Origin: Leptothoe kymatousa TAU-MAC 1615
Lineage (GTDB): Bacteria > Cyanobacteriota > Cyanobacteriia > Phormidesmidales > Phormidesmidaceae
DNA: 64,000 nt
Assembly (NCBI RefSeq): GCF_018739865.1
Contig: NZ_JADOER010000004.1
Coordinates: 627,067-691,066 of the forward strand
Direction: 5' to 3'
Shown here piece after piece: positions 15,958 through 26,247 of this stretch; position 1 is the first letter of the stretch, and each line of letters opens with the position of its first letter. Position numbers and translations under genes: made by a program. The notes below the pieces were generated by a model. The model was not told the origin of the DNA and ran no database searches. It saw nothing but the letters and a program-made list of their open reading frames with translations.

Positions 15958-18900
15958 CTATTCCGCTGGACAAAGCTCTGCCAGGGAAATTCCTGTTGCC
16001 TGACTAACCGCTTGACATTGTTGTTGATACTCACCCACAGAAATGTTACGAATGCCATTGAGTGCATCGGTCATCCAACTTTGTGCCCATTGCATCCGAT
16101 CTTCTTGGCCCAACTCTTGCATAATAAAAAATGCTTGTTGAAGGGTGTCTAGGGCTTCTGGATATTGAGCCAGTTCAACGTAGACTGTGCCAATTAAATA
16201 GGTTCTAAACCCTTCACTAAATCTATCTTCCAGGGCTTGAGCAACAGCCAAGGCTTGTTTGTAATACTCTAATGCTTGCTCATCTTGATTTTGATCGTCA
16301 TAAATAGAACCAATATTGCTCAAGATGGCACCCTCTCTATCGGGAAGCTGAACCTCTCGACTAAGGGCTAATGCTTCCTGGTAATAGGTCAGAGCCGTAT
16401 CATACTCTTCTCTGTTTCTGTAGAGACTTGCAATACTTCTAAGGGTTGGAATTGCACTAGCTTTTCTGCCCAACTCACGGATAATTGCTAAAGAAGCTTC
16501 ATAGTATTCCAATGCCAAATCTTCTTGGTCTTGAGCACTATAAATTTCACCAATATTGTGGAGGGTAACCTCTTCGCCCGCGCGATCGCCCACCTCACGA
16601 CGAATCGCTAAGGACTCTTCGTAATACCCCAAGGCCTCACCATACTTCCCTTGATTGTCATAGACTAAGCCAATGTTGTTGAGAGTGACCCCTTCGCCCG
16701 CGCGAGCGCCCACCTCACGATTAATCGCTAAGGACTGTTCGTAATAGCTGAGGGCCTCAGCATAATTGCCTTGAGCACTATAAACTGAGCCAATTGCTCC
16801 GAGCCTCCCCCCTTCTTCTGCGCGATTACCCACTTCACGACTAATCGCTAAAGAATCCTGAAAAAAGTTTAGTGCTTCGCCATATTGTCCTTGGTTCCAT
16901 TTGAGAGTACCAATATTGCCAAGAGTGCCCCCTTCGCCCGCGAGATCGCCCACCTCACGACGAATCGCTAAGGACTCTTCGTAATACCCCAATGCCTCAT
17001 CATACTTCCCTTGATTGTCATAGACTAAGCCAATGTTGTTGAGAGTGACCCCTTCGCCCGCGCGATCGCCCACCTCACGACGAATCGCTAAGGACTCCTC
17101 GTAATACCCCAATGCCTCACCATACTTCCCTTGATTGGAATAGACCCCGCCAATGTTGTTGAGAGTGACCCCTTCGCCCGCGCGAGCGCCCACCTCACGA
17201 TTAATCGCTAAGGACTCCTCGTAATACCCCAAGGCCTCACCATACTTCCCTTGATCGGAATAGACTAAGCCAATTTCATTAAGTGTAGCTCCTTCAACTG
17301 AGCGATTACCTATTTCTTGAACAATAGCCAATGCTCGTTCGTAGTAGTTAAGAGCTTCCGGATATTGAGATTGTCGCCAGTAGGTATTCCCAATTTCATT
17401 TAGGCTTTCTGCCTCACCCCGTCGATTATCAATGGACTGATGAATATCCAGCGCCTGTTGATATTCCCCCAATGCCTCAGCATACTGCCCCTGAGTCTCA
17501 TATAATCCTCCAATGGTCAGGCGCATATCCCCCACACCGGCCTTGTCTCCCACTTCCGCAAACTCATCTATGGCTAGACGATAGTTTTGCCGTGCATCCT
17601 CATACTTATATTGATCAGCGTAGATTTGACCTATGCCCTTTAGACTCTCCCCTATTCCTTTATCATCCTGAATCCCTTCAGCAATAGTTTTGGTCCTACC
17701 ATAAGTAGTCAAGGCGGTTTCATACTCCCCTCGACGCCGCTGAATATCAGCCATTTTCTTCAGGCCATCTGCCATACCAAAGCTATCGCCAATAGTTTCA
17801 GCCAGTTCTACCGCCTCACCATATTTTTCCAGAGCCTTATCTGTCTCACCCTGAAAATCATATACATCCCCCATATAGCTGAGTATTTGTCCCTCTCCCA
17901 GTCGATCCTTAATTGCTATGGCAATGTCTAAACTCTCCTGGTGGGTGTTTAGTGCTTTTTTCGGATCGCCAGTAGCTAGGTAAACCCGCGCCAGGTGCAT
18001 CAGTGCCTGACTTTCCCCTAGCCGATCTTTCGTCTCGCGGGTAATGGCTAAATGCTGTTGATGAAACTCTAAAGCATCTGGATATTTACCCTGGTTGTAG
18101 AGTACCTCTCCCTTATTCCCTAGGGCCTGTCCCTCTCCCCGGCGATCTTGGATTTGTTTAGCAATGGTTAGATGCTTTTCATGGGCTGCTAGCGCAGTAG
18201 GGTACTGCCCAAGAATGTTATAAACTTCTCCGATATTGCCGTGGCTATAGCTTTCTCCTCGCTTATCTTGGGTCTTTTCAGTTTTTGTACGTCCTTCTTC
18301 TAAATACCCAATGGCATTTCTCAGGCCACCCAGCTCATAAAAAGTGTTTCTAAACCGCTGCAGTCCCAACGTACCAATCGAGAACCGTAAGGCCTCTTGC
18401 ACTTGATTGCGACGTTCTACAGCATCATCGCGTAGTTTAGTTGCTTCTTGTAATTCGTCTTCCCTAACGAGTTGTTCCTGCTCTAATTGACTGACATTCT
18501 GTTGTAATGTCCCAACATTCTGCTGTAGTAAACCCAATTCGGACTCAGCCCCGGTTAACTGAGTTTGCACATTGCCCAACTGGCTATTTTTAGACGCTAA
18601 ATCCTGATTCAGACCTGCCACCTGTCCACGAATAGCCTCAGCCTGTTGCTTAGCAGTTTGGGTTTCTGTCTGCGCAGTTTTTACCTCTTCCATGGATTTC
18701 TGATTAGCTTCTTTAAGTTGTTTATTGGCATCTCCCAGGGATTCATTATTCTGCGCTAGTTTATCGTTTTGAGATTCTAGTTTTTCAAACCTAGTTTCGA
18801 TAGATTCTAGTTTTTGTTCTGCGTTTTCAACTTGTTGAGTGGCTTGACTAGCTCTTGCACTTTCCGCAACGGCATGTCTACTAGCTAAAACGGTGCCAAA

Positions 18901-20352
18901 GATAGCTGTGCTCACCAAGCCAACACCCAACAAAGAAGAAAACCGAGTCCGCTTCCGTACCTTTCTAAGATCTTCCTTCGCATCCGCCAACTCATCATCC
19001 GCCCGCCGAATCGCCTTATTCTTCGTAGTCAACAACTGATTCTGCTGCGCCACCGTTGCCTGCACCGCCGCTAGCTCCGCCCGCAATCCCAGCTTCTGAC
19101 TCTCCACCAAATACCCATAGTCCAGCTTCCCCAAACTGCGGGTCTCCGACCAATCCAGCGCCTCAATCAGCTCCTCCCCCTGCAACAACAAACTATCCTG
19201 CGGGTCCGCCACCCACGCCTCCAGCTTCTCTCCATAGGGTCGAATGCTCGCCAAAGACTCCCGCACCCAATCCTGGGCAAACACTGCCTGATAAATCGGG
19301 TTATACACCAGCAGCTTGCTATCCTGCTCCACCACCAACCCCGACAACCGCAGCGCCATCTGCTTAGCACTGCCGTCTACAGGAATATATCCCTTTTCAA
19401 CAATCTCCTGATACAGGCTCAACAACTGTCCCGCCCGCGCATTCTCCCGCAGCCGATCCCGAATTGTTTTCAAATGGGGCGGCTCATCCTGCATCTCCCA
19501 GTTATCAATAATGTGGTCATGCACCACCTGGGCCACCAGCTCGTCCGCCGCAGGCTGCTCCCCCGTACGCTTCACCTCCTGAATCACCAACTGACAAACC
19601 TTTTGAGTCAAAAAAGGTTGTCCCCCCGTCCAGTGCAGCACCGCCCGCAACACCGCCTCCGGATCGCCCACACGCTCCCTTAACCCCGGCAACAACGGAG
19701 CCGCTTCCTTAAACGTAAACCCCGTCAGCTGCACCGCCCGACCAATATTAAACGGCGTCCGTTCTTTCGCTTGGATCAAATTTGTCGGTGTCGCCACCCC
19801 AATCAGCGCAAAGGTTAGTCGCCTATAGTCAGCATTCTCCGCCCGATTGTTAAAACACTCTCGAATCACCGCAAAGAAATCATCCGCCTCAAACTCCAAA
19901 CTGAGGACGCTGTCGATTTCATCCAAAAAGATCACCATGGGCTGGGCCACCGTCCGCAGCAACACATGGCTCAAAAACTTACCAAACCGACGCACCGGGG
20001 GCAGGTTATGGTTCTCCTCCCACCAATCATCCAGGTCGAAGTTTGGACTCAGCCGGTCAACACCAAACCGATCCACCAGGCTATCCATAATGCCGAAATA
20101 CCACTCCGCCGGTTCGATGGTAGTGGTCCCCAATCCACTCACATCCAAGGACGCACAGGCCACCCCCTCCGCCTGCAGTCGGTTAGACGTGCGCACCCGC
20201 AGACTAGATTTACCCATCTGCCGAGAGTTCAGCACATAGCAAAACTCTCCCGCCTTCAGCGCCTGGTAAAACTCTTCGTCCGCCGCACGCTCAACATAGG
20301 TTTGGGCCTCTGGCGGCAAGCTACCGCCCACTTGATATCGATACTCAGCCAT
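15958..20352 (-). CDS. AAA_35-type ATPase, transmembrane segment, coiled coil and long TPR array
   Basis: 1464 residues. Residues 1-370 form an AAA-like NTPase of the PF14516 kind: P-loop SRQMGKSS at 43-50 and Walker [12 protein letters not shown] near 140. A predicted membrane helix ([19 protein letters not shown], about 480-500) is followed by a Gln/Glu-rich coiled coil (about 505-640) and then about eighteen 40-residue tetratricopeptide repeats to about 1430 (consensus [25 protein letters not shown]). Several consecutive repeats are nearly identical at the DNA level, indicating recent expansion. The ATPase is probably cytoplasmic, with the TPR part a protein-binding sensor. Its neighbour upstream, on the same strand, combines a CHAT protease with the same kind of ATPase, so the pair may act as a regulated-proteolysis or defence module. 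That role is inferred. Confidence 0.85.
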   Translation of the reverse strand: MAEYRYQVGGSLPPEAQTYVERAADEEFYQALKAGEFCYVLNSRQMGKSSLRVRTSNRLQAEGVACASLDVSGLGTTTIEPAEWYFGIMDSLVDRFGVDRLSPNFDLDDWWEENHNLPPVRRFGKFLSHVLLRTVAQPMVIFLDEIDSVLSLEFEADDFFAVIRECFNNRAENADYRRLTFALIGVATPTNLIQAKERTPFNIGRAVQLTGFTFKEAAPLLPGLRERVGDPEAVLRAVLHWTGGQPFLTQKVCQLVIQEVKRTGEQPAADELVAQVVHDHIIDNWEMQDEPPHLKTIRDRLRENARAGQLLSLYQEIVEKGYIPVDGSAKQMALRLSGLVVEQDSKLLVYNPIYQAVFAQDWVRESLASIRPYGEKLEAWVADPQDSLLLQGEELIEALDWSETRSLGKLDYGYLVESQKLGLRAELAAVQATVAQQNQLLTTKNKAIRRADDELADAKEDLRKVRKRTRFSSLLGVGLVSTAIFGTVLASRHAVAESARASQATQQVENAEQKLESIETRFEKLESQNDKLAQNNESLGDANKQLKEANQKSMEEVKTAQTETQTAKQQAEAIRGQVAGLNQDLASKNSQLGNVQTQLTGAESELGLLQQNVGTLQQNVSQLEQEQLVREDELQEATKLRDDAVERRNQVQEALRFSIGTLGLQRFRNTFYELGGLRNAIGYLEEGRTKTEKTQDKRGESYSHGNIGEVYNILGQYPTALAAHEKHLTIAKQIQDRRGEGQALGNKGEVLYNQGKYPDALEFHQQHLAITRETKDRLGESQALMHLARVYLATGDPKKALNTHQESLDIAIAIKDRLGEGQILSYMGDVYDFQGETDKALEKYGEAVELAETIGDSFGMADGLKKMADIQRRRGEYETALTTYGRTKTIAEGIQDDKGIGESLKGIGQIYADQYKYEDARQNYRLAIDEFAEVGDKAGVGDMRLTIGGLYETQGQYAEALGEYQQALDIHQSIDNRRGEAESLNEIGNTYWRQSQYPEALNYYERALAIVQEIGNRSVEGATLNEIGLVYSDQGKYGEALGYYEESLAINREVGARAGEGVTLNNIGGVYSNQGKYGEALGYYEESLAIRREVGDRAGEGVTLNNIGLVYDNQGKYDEALGYYEESLAIRREVGDLAGEGGTLGNIGTLKWNQGQYGEALNFFQDSLAISREVGNRAEEGGRLGAIGSVYSAQGNYAEALSYYEQSLAINREVGARAGEGVTLNNIGLVYDNQGKYGEALGYYEESLAIRREVGDRAGEEVTLHNIGEIYSAQDQEDLALEYYEASLAIIRELGRKASAIPTLRSIASLYRNREEYDTALTYYQEALALSREVQLPDREGAILSNIGSIYDDQNQDEQALEYYKQALAVAQALEDRFSEGFRTYLIGTVYVELAQYPEALDTLQQAFFIMQELGQEDRMQWAQSWMTDALNGIRNISVGEYQQQCQAVSQATGISLAELCPAE

Positions 20353-20474
20353 GATTTTTACAGGGGGTTTGCATCAGGAAAGTAATCGTTTAACGAACGT
20401 TGTCCCTTAAGCCAAGGCTGAGGGATCGTTTAAGGATGTGCGCGAACGCTTTGTGAGCCCTAGCGATACCTGGT

Positions 20475-20575
20475 TCCCCTTCAGAAGGGGAACCGTCAGG
20501 GAGGGGTCTGGATAACGTGCGCAAACAGTCGAAGACCCCTCCGCCTTCGGCACCTCCTCTTCTAAAGGGGAGGAA
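20475..20575. repeat. MITE-like inverted repeat between the two ATPase genes
   Basis: Two inverted arms around a short centre: GAGGGGTCT (20501-20509) against AGACCCCTC (20533-20541), each flanked by self-complementary runs (GGTTCCCCTTCAGAAGGGGAACC on the left, CTCCTCTTCTAAAGGGGAGG on the right). The pattern is that of a non-coding dispersed cyanobacterial repeat. Confidence 0.7.
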
Positions 20576-20627
20576 GTTGCTCAACTGTTTCTTGTTGAGG
20601 ATTTTATCCATATTCAATTCCCTCACC

Positions 20628-22337
20628 TCACAATCGCGACTGAAAATACTGCCTATATAGCCCACATAACGGCACCACCGCATTGCCGTCATACTTCACC
20701 AGCCCCATACTGTGCAGCTTAAACGCTTCCGTGGAGCCAATCTGTACCGGCTGATAGCTGGGAATCACCTGCTTAAACGCACCCAGCAAATCTGGATCCG
20801 CCTCCAAATTCAGCAAATGCCGCCGCAGATGATCGCTATACAAACCACCCTCCGTAGGCGCTTGCTCCATCAGCTGGGTCAGACTGATACGCCCCCGCGC
20901 CAGCTGATACAGCGCTGCCCGCATTAGATAGGGATGTCCCCCCACAAGGTCGATTAGCTGTTGCTTTTGGTGGGCTCCGAAGTCTAGCTGATGGCGGGTG
21001 ATCAGGGTTTCGATTTCCTCTGTGTTTAACTCCCGTAGCTCAATGGGCAGACCCACATTAAACGGCGAACGGTTGATGCTGAGGGGCACATACACCTCTT
21101 TGGAATGAACGATCACCAGATTGAGCTTGCGCCAGAGGGGATTGGTTTTACCCTCTTCGTGCCATACCCGCAACATGCCAAAAAAGTCCGTGGCGATTTC
21201 AGGATGTTCAAACACCTGATCCACTTCGTCAAGGCCTAGAACAATGGGCTGATCCAGTTCTTTGAGCAAATATTTTTCAAAGTAACGCTGACAGCGACGC
21301 ACAATCCCCCGCGCCCCTTTCCAATAGTCCGCCAGCCGATCTTCTAGGTCCAGCTCCTCGGTAACGCTGCAGCAAAACCACTGGAGAAATTCGTCCAAGT
21401 TATCCAGGGTGGCATTGTCCGAGGTTTGAAAGCTAAGGCGCACGGTTTCGAATCCTTGGGATTGGGCATGGGCCAAAGTCCGCACCAGCAATGAGGTTTT
21501 GCCCAACTGTCGTGGGGCCTTGATGCGAATGAGTGACCCTGGGCGCACTACGGTCTCGTAGCAGTCAGCTTCGATGGGGTGCCGCTCTACGTAAAAGGGC
21601 GAATCCAATGGCACTAACCCTTCTGGCTCTTCCAGCATTACAGACGGTTGAGCGACAGCTCTAGAGCCAGCTGGCGGGGACTTAGGGGCTGGTGGAGCCG
21701 AGGGGGCGGGTTCTTTTATGGGAGCGCTTACCGTTGGCTCAGGAGCGGCGGGACGTTCATTGGATGTTTCTGCAAGTTCTTTGCGTACTTTGAGCACCGG
21801 GGTGGAAACTTCGTCGATGCCTTCTAGGGCAATGGCCGATAAACCCACTTTGTAAGCAAAGGGGACGGGATGGCCGTAGCCCAAGGCATCGTAAAAGCCA
21901 ACGGCAAATTCGATGGCGGCTCGATCGCCGATGGCATCGGTCATTCCGACTACGTAATCTACATGCTTTACGACAGCCTCTGCCTGCACCTGGGAATAGC
22001 AGGCATTGAAGAGGACGCATTTAACATTGGGGAATAGGCCAAACAGTCGAGAAAGTGCCAGACCACTGACGGGTTTGGCCTCACCGATATCGCTTTCTAG
22101 CAGCAGACCTTTGGCACCTGCCCCATGCCCCGAAAAATGAACGATCTCTGGCTGATATTTCAGCATGGCCCTGCGTAGATCATCAGGGCGGGTGGCCCAT
22201 TGGGACACCACGTTAAAGCTGTCCCGCTCGGCTGACAGGTTCAGGCCTTCTTGGATTTCTCTGACTTCTTCATCTAATCGCAAACGGCTCGTATCCGAAG
22301 GATTCGCCGTCAGGATCAGGATTGTCTTGGCTGCCAT
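20628..22337 (-). CDS. CHAT-domain (caspase-like) protease fused to an AAA_35 ATPase
   Basis: 569 residues from the ATG at 22337 (a TTG 30 bp upstream is possible). Residues 1-185 are a CHAT domain: KTILILTANPSDTSRLRLDEE opens it, the catalytic His is in FSGHGAG (about 71) and the catalytic Cys in LFNACYSQ (about 113). A Pro/Ala-rich linker (about 186-230) leads to an AAA_35-type NTPase with P-loop APRQLGKTSLL near 275-285 and a Walker B-like VLGLDEVDQVF near 380. CHAT peptidases cut partner proteins in programmed-death and anti-phage systems; the ATPase half probably switches it. The adjacent AAA_35-TM-TPR gene is a likely partner. No obvious cleavable effector (gasdermin, sigma factor) lies next to it. 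Confidence 0.88.
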   Translation of the reverse strand: MAAKTILILTANPSDTSRLRLDEEVREIQEGLNLSAERDSFNVVSQWATRPDDLRRAMLKYQPEIVHFSGHGAGAKGLLLESDIGEAKPVSGLALSRLFGLFPNVKCVLFNACYSQVQAEAVVKHVDYVVGMTDAIGDRAAIEFAVGFYDALGYGHPVPFAYKVGLSAIALEGIDEVSTPVLKVRKELAETSNERPAAPEPTVSAPIKEPAPSAPPAPKSPPAGSRAVAQPSVMLEEPEGLVPLDSPFYVERHPIEADCYETVVRPGSLIRIKAPRQLGKTSLLVRTLAHAQSQGFETVRLSFQTSDNATLDNLDEFLQWFCCSVTEELDLEDRLADYWKGARGIVRRCQRYFEKYLLKELDQPIVLGLDEVDQVFEHPEIATDFFGMLRVWHEEGKTNPLWRKLNLVIVHSKEVYVPLSINRSPFNVGLPIELRELNTEEIETLITRHQLDFGAHQKQQLIDLVGGHPYLMRAALYQLARGRISLTQLMEQAPTEGGLYSDHLRRHLLNLEADPDLLGAFKQVIPSYQPVQIGSTEAFKLHSMGLVKYDGNAVVPLCGLYRQYFQSRL

Positions 22338-22518
22338 AGCGTTTGGCAAATTGGGGGCGTGGGGCAAATGCCTGTACTTACTCTAATCTTTGTGGAAAGA
22401 ATATTTCCAGTCACTTAATTAAAGATCTTGATACGGCTTTTGCCGATATGTCTATTACCCCCAAGGGTGCTTTTGGGCTTCGGCTTCGCTCAGCCCACGG
22501 TAACTTCGCCCAGCCCAC

Positions 22519-22619
22519 CTACAATGACTCTGGATTCACCCCTAATTCCCTGAGCTTTGCTTCCAATGCCTGAATCCGCTGCTGATCCGCTTGCCTAAGT
22601 TCCCGCTCAGCTAAGGATC
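22519..22619 (-). pseudogene. C-terminal remnant of a Uma2/DUF820-like gene
   Basis: In one minus-strand frame the DNA encodes a charged helix, RELRQADQQRIQALEAK followed by LRELGVNPESL and a stop at 22519-22521. This is the typical coiled-coil tail of cyanobacterial Uma2-type restriction-endonuclease-fold proteins. No start or nuclease domain is attached; the frame begins exactly where the DUF4058 gene ends, in a different frame. Confidence 0.6.
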
Positions 22620-23372
22620 AATGCCTGAAAGGATGCCTTGTATCCAGATATTTTCTGCCTCAGGCAGCGATGGTTTTAATGGTTGAGTGTAGTCAATAGA
22701 CAAATCAAACCGAGCGCGGGTGTAGATGTCATTCAAAACGTCTTGTAGCTCTACCACCGGTTCAGCATCATCCGTTAATAACGGAATCGGAATGTTTGGT
22801 AATGGCTCAGTCAGGCCAAAGGCATAAAGGTCAGCGGCAGGGCGGCTATGGCCACGACTTACCAAAATGCGATATGGGGCCTCGATAGTTGCTAGAACCG
22901 GCATCGGCTCCCCAACTCGCAATAGGTCAATTTCAATTAGATTTGTTTGAGATTGCAAAATCTTTTGGCGTTTGGTTTGATAGGTCTCTCGACCAGTGCC
23001 AGAACGTTTGTTTTTGGGCGATAGCACTTCAATCACGCAGACAATATCGCCCGATTGCGTCAGACGTACTTCCAAGAATCGTTCGGTGACCTCGGCGGGT
23101 ACAGGTACTTGTACGGGGATAGGTTTAGTCGCCGTAGCCATTGTCTGTGTAGGAGTTTTTGCCTGACTGCTACCCACGGCCACATCTGCAATGCCCACCA
23201 ATAGCCCCTCTTCCACGCTGGTATAGATACGCTCTTCGATGGAGACTCGATATTTTGGGGCTACCTGGGGCGTAATGGCATCTGCGATCGCAACAATCAA
23301 ACGATTATGCACCTGATGCCACAGGGCAGAATGCTCCAAATAAGGATTCATGCCAGGGAAGGGATTTTTCAT
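22611..23372 (-). CDS. DUF4058 family protein
   Basis: 253 residues. The N-terminus MKNPFPGMNPYLE is the signature of DUF4058, a family very abundant in cyanobacteria and often multi-copy. Other typical segments are RVSIEERIYT, a long strand pair ending VIEVLSPKNKRSGTGRE (the E-V-L-S-P-K-N-K motif resembles the core of PD-(D/E)xK nuclease-like folds), and NLIEIDLLRVGEPMP. The enzymatic activity, if any, is unknown to me. The conserved acidic and Lys residues would fit a nuclease-like active site, but that is conjecture. The stop codon coincides with the junction to a relic gene tail. Confidence 0.85.
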   Translation of the reverse strand: MKNPFPGMNPYLEHSALWHQVHNRLIVAIADAITPQVAPKYRVSIEERIYTSVEEGLLVGIADVAVGSSQAKTPTQTMATATKPIPVQVPVPAEVTERFLEVRLTQSGDIVCVIEVLSPKNKRSGTGRETYQTKRQKILQSQTNLIEIDLLRVGEPMPVLATIEAPYRILVSRGHSRPAADLYAFGLTEPLPNIPIPLLTDDAEPVVELQDVLNDIYTRARFDLSIDYTQPLKPSLPEAENIWIQGILSGIDP

Positions 23373-23405
23373 GGCTAAGCGCTCTCCACTGGTCTCCAGT
23401 CTAAT

Positions 23406-24011
23406 TCAACCTTTCCAGCTCAGGGCAACGATGCCAAACCCCGTAATCAACACCCCAAATACACGATTCACCCAAACCAGCCGTCCCGGTGTCAGCCAGT
23501 GCCGCAGCCGCGACACCCCACTGCTAAGCAAACACCACCACAGGGCGGAGCCCAAAAATACACCACCCACCATCACCACCGCCTGGCCATAGCCCAGGTC
23601 GGACGGGGCAAATCCGGCAAATAGCAAAATAAAGGAAAAAATCGTGGCTGGGTTGGTCAGCGTGAGACCAAAGGTGGATAAAAACGCCCCGGCTAACCCG
23701 GTTTTGCTAATTTCGGCGGGCTTATCGGCGGGCTTACTGAGAAACGTGGTGACGCCCAGATAGCAGAGAAACAGACCGCCAAGAATGCCCAGCCATCGGG
23801 CCTGGTCGGTAAGGAAATTAGACACAAAGGCCAGACCAAAGGCGGCCACTGCCCCATACACCCCATCCGCCGTTGCCGCCCCCAACCCCGACAGCAACCC
23901 CGCCATGGCCCCATAGGTCAAACTCCGACGAATGCATAACAACCCAATGGGCCCGACGGGGGCCGCAATGGCAAATCCCAGAATCAAACCACGGAAAAAT
24001 AAAAAAATCAT
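23406..24011 (-). CDS. LysE/RhtB family amino-acid exporter
   Basis: 201 residues with about six hydrophobic segments. The first helix carries the family pattern GFAIAAPVGPIGLLCIRRSL (the PVGP motif), and a second conserved stretch is LTLTNPATIFSF. Members export amino acids or related compounds across the inner membrane. The gene lies 12 bp downstream of an Lrp/AsnC regulator on the same strand, the usual pairing in which the regulator senses the exported amino acid. The substrate cannot be told from sequence. Confidence 0.88.
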   Translation of the reverse strand: MIFLFFRGLILGFAIAAPVGPIGLLCIRRSLTYGAMAGLLSGLGAATADGVYGAVAAFGLAFVSNFLTDQARWLGILGGLFLCYLGVTTFLSKPADKPAEISKTGLAGAFLSTFGLTLTNPATIFSFILLFAGFAPSDLGYGQAVVMVGGVFLGSALWWCLLSSGVSRLRHWLTPGRLVWVNRVFGVLITGFGIVALSWKG

Positions 24012-24023
24012 GGCAACCCTCCA

Positions 24024-24470
24024 TCAAACCGCCAATGCCGTCGTTTCCTTTACCGTCGATAGGGCAATCGATGTCTTGGTTTGCAAGATCCCCGATAGCC
24101 CCTTGATCTCTTCGCTGAGAATGCGTTCCAAATCCGCCATTTTGCCGCACCGCACCTTCAGCAAATAGTCACCGTCTCCGGCCACGTGATGACATTCCTG
24201 AATTGCCGGGGTTGAGCGCACATAGTCCAAAAATGTCTGGCGATACTTTGGCTGCTCTAATACCACCGTCACAAATGCCGTAATGTCGTAGCCCAGCTCC
24301 ACCGGGTTGACCACCACCCCATAGCCCTGGATGATGCCCCGCGTTTCTAACCGGCGGATGCGATCGCGAATGGCGGGGGACGACACCCCAAACCGACTGG
24401 CCAAATCGGACCAGGTCACCCGCCCATCCACCATTAAGGCCCCTAAAATTTTGCGATCTAGCTCATCCAT
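24024..24470 (-). CDS. Lrp/AsnC family transcriptional regulator
   Basis: 148 residues. An N-terminal winged helix-turn-helix (LDRKILGALMVDGRVTWSDLASRFGVSSPAIRDRIRRLE) is followed by an RAM ligand-binding domain (ITAFVTVVLEQ, ECHHVAGDGDYLLKVRC, GILQTKTSIALSTVKE). This is full length for the family. It is first in a two-gene unit with the LysE exporter and probably controls it in response to an amino acid. The AT-rich region upstream (24471-24600) is the likely operator. Confidence 0.9.
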   Translation of the reverse strand: MDELDRKILGALMVDGRVTWSDLASRFGVSSPAIRDRIRRLETRGIIQGYGVVVNPVELGYDITAFVTVVLEQPKYRQTFLDYVRSTPAIQECHHVAGDGDYLLKVRCGKMADLERILSEEIKGLSGILQTKTSIALSTVKETTALAV

Positions 24471-24813
24471 CTAATTTATTTTTAAAGACTTTTTTGAGTT
24501 TTTTACTCTTAAAATAAGACCCTAAATCTATTTAGGCTTTAAAAATAAGAAATAGATAGGTTTTTGTTTGATATTTAAAATTGTATTTTTATTTACGCAG
24601 GGTCTAGCCCCCCATTCGGTCATTTGATGGGTAAGAATTATTACTATCAAAACAGGGTGTAGTACGTAGGCGTGCTAGTCGCCCTGCACTACCAAAAAAT
24701 GTCGTTGCTGATTCAAAGGTTATTTCTGGGTTTCGTTGGCAGCTTTGGCCACAAGGTTATACATTGCAGAACCCACGCGGCCTGTTTGAGGCTTAGCAAC
24801 GCTGAGAACTTAT
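24471..24813. promoter_or_regulatory. AT-rich divergent intergenic region between lrp-type gene and tldD
   Basis: 343 bp, strongly AT-rich at 24475-24595 (runs of T and A with TTTTTTGAGTTTTTTACTC), unlike the GC-balanced genes on both sides. It must hold the promoter of the Lrp/LysE pair and that of tldD. No distinct hairpin or gene was found. Confidence 0.45.
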
Positions 24814-26247
24814 ATGCATAAACTTTTGTCTGACGTCGTGGCTGCTGCGACGGTGTCCGCCGATTGGATCGGTATTCGAACTGTTAAAGATATTAGTAGG
24901 GCCTGTGCCATCCGGGACGCGCACCCGGAGCGCAATAGTCAGCACTTTGGCCATGGGGCCATGGTGGAGGTGCTGGCCCAGGGCCAGTTTGGCTATAGCG
25001 CCACCAATAACCTCAGTGCCGAGTCTCTGTCGGCGGCGATTGTCATTGCTTATAACCAGGCTGTGGCCGCCAGCGCCTGGTCGGTGCATCGGTTTACCCC
25101 GGCGGCTAGGCCCAAGGCAACCGGGTCCTACGTTTCCCCCCATCAGCTAGAGTCCATTGCCCCGGGGGAATTAAACGAGATTTTATTGCAGGTGTGCGAC
25201 CGGCTCAAGGTGTCTGACAAGATTGCCCAGACCAGTGCAACCGCCAGGAGCCACGACATTGAAACCTGGTTTGTGAGCAGCAATGGCTCGGACATTTACC
25301 AGCGGCAATGTTTGGTCGAAACCCATTTTGGCACCATTGCCCAAGATGGCCCCACCACACAGCTGCGCACCGACCATGGTTATCTGGCCCATAGCTACCA
25401 AGGTGGGTGGGAGCTATTCCCCGGTGTGGATCTTTGGCAGCGGGTGCAGCAGGTGGGGGAGCAAGCGGTGGAGCTGCTCTATGCAGACAATTGCCCCGAT
25501 GTGGCCACCACCCTGGTGCTGGCCCCGGACCAGATGATGCTGCAAATCCATGAGAGCATTGGCCACCCCCTGGAGCTAGATCGCATTTTGGGCGACGAGC
25601 GTAACTATGCGGGGGGCAGCTTTATTAAGCTAGAAGACTTTGGTGCCCTCACCTATGGCTCTGAGCTGATGAATGTCACCTTTGACCCCACGGTGGCCGG
25701 AGAGCTGGCCAGCTATGGCTTTGACGATGTGGGTACCCCGGCCACCCGGGAATATTTGATTCGGTCTGGCAAATTGGAGCGGGGGTTGGGGGGTCTGGAA
25801 AGCCAGCAGCGTGCCCAGGTGCCGGGGGTGGCCAACGCCCGCTCTTCGTCCTGGAACCGCCCCGCCATTGATCGCATGGCCAATATCAATTTAGAGCCTG
25901 GGGATCGCTCCTTTGGGGAGATTATCGCCAACATTGACCATGGCATTTATATGGAGACCAATCGCTCTTGGTCCATTGACGACCAGCGCCATAAATTTCA
26001 GTTTGGCTGCGAATATGGCCGGCTGATCGAAAACGGTCAGCTCACCCGCACCCTTAAAAATCCTAACTATCGCTCGATTACGCCGCAGTTTTGGCACAGT
26101 TTGTCCCAGGTGGGAGATCGCAATACTTGGGAAATCTATGGCACCCCCTTCTGTGGCAAAGGGGAGCCCAACCAGCTGATTCGGGTAGGCCACGGTGCGC
26201 CGGTGTGTGCATTTGACAATATTGAAGTGTTTGGGGGTGCGGTATGA
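24814..26247 (+). CDS. tldD: TldD family metalloprotease
   Basis: 477 residues. The zinc site motif HESIGHPLELDR (HExxxH) is present near residue 245, and the C-terminal third has typical TldD sequence (GTPATREYLIRSGKLERGL, NINLEPGD, DHGIYMETNRSWSIDDQR). With TldE it forms a heterodimeric protease that degrades unfolded peptides and matures some modified peptides (microcin B17-type, CcdA degradation in E. coli). tldE overlaps its stop codon by 4 bp (ATGA), so the two are translationally coupled. No peptide precursor gene was seen nearby, so a housekeeping role is likely. Confidence 0.93.
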   Translation: MHKLLSDVVAAATVSADWIGIRTVKDISRACAIRDAHPERNSQHFGHGAMVEVLAQGQFGYSATNNLSAESLSAAIVIAYNQAVAASAWSVHRFTPAARPKATGSYVSPHQLESIAPGELNEILLQVCDRLKVSDKIAQTSATARSHDIETWFVSSNGSDIYQRQCLVETHFGTIAQDGPTTQLRTDHGYLAHSYQGGWELFPGVDLWQRVQQVGEQAVELLYADNCPDVATTLVLAPDQMMLQIHESIGHPLELDRILGDERNYAGGSFIKLEDFGALTYGSELMNVTFDPTVAGELASYGFDDVGTPATREYLIRSGKLERGLGGLESQQRAQVPGVANARSSSWNRPAIDRMANINLEPGDRSFGEIIANIDHGIYMETNRSWSIDDQRHKFQFGCEYGRLIENGQLTRTLKNPNYRSITPQFWHSLSQVGDRNTWEIYGTPFCGKGEPNQLIRVGHGAPVCAFDNIEVFGGAV

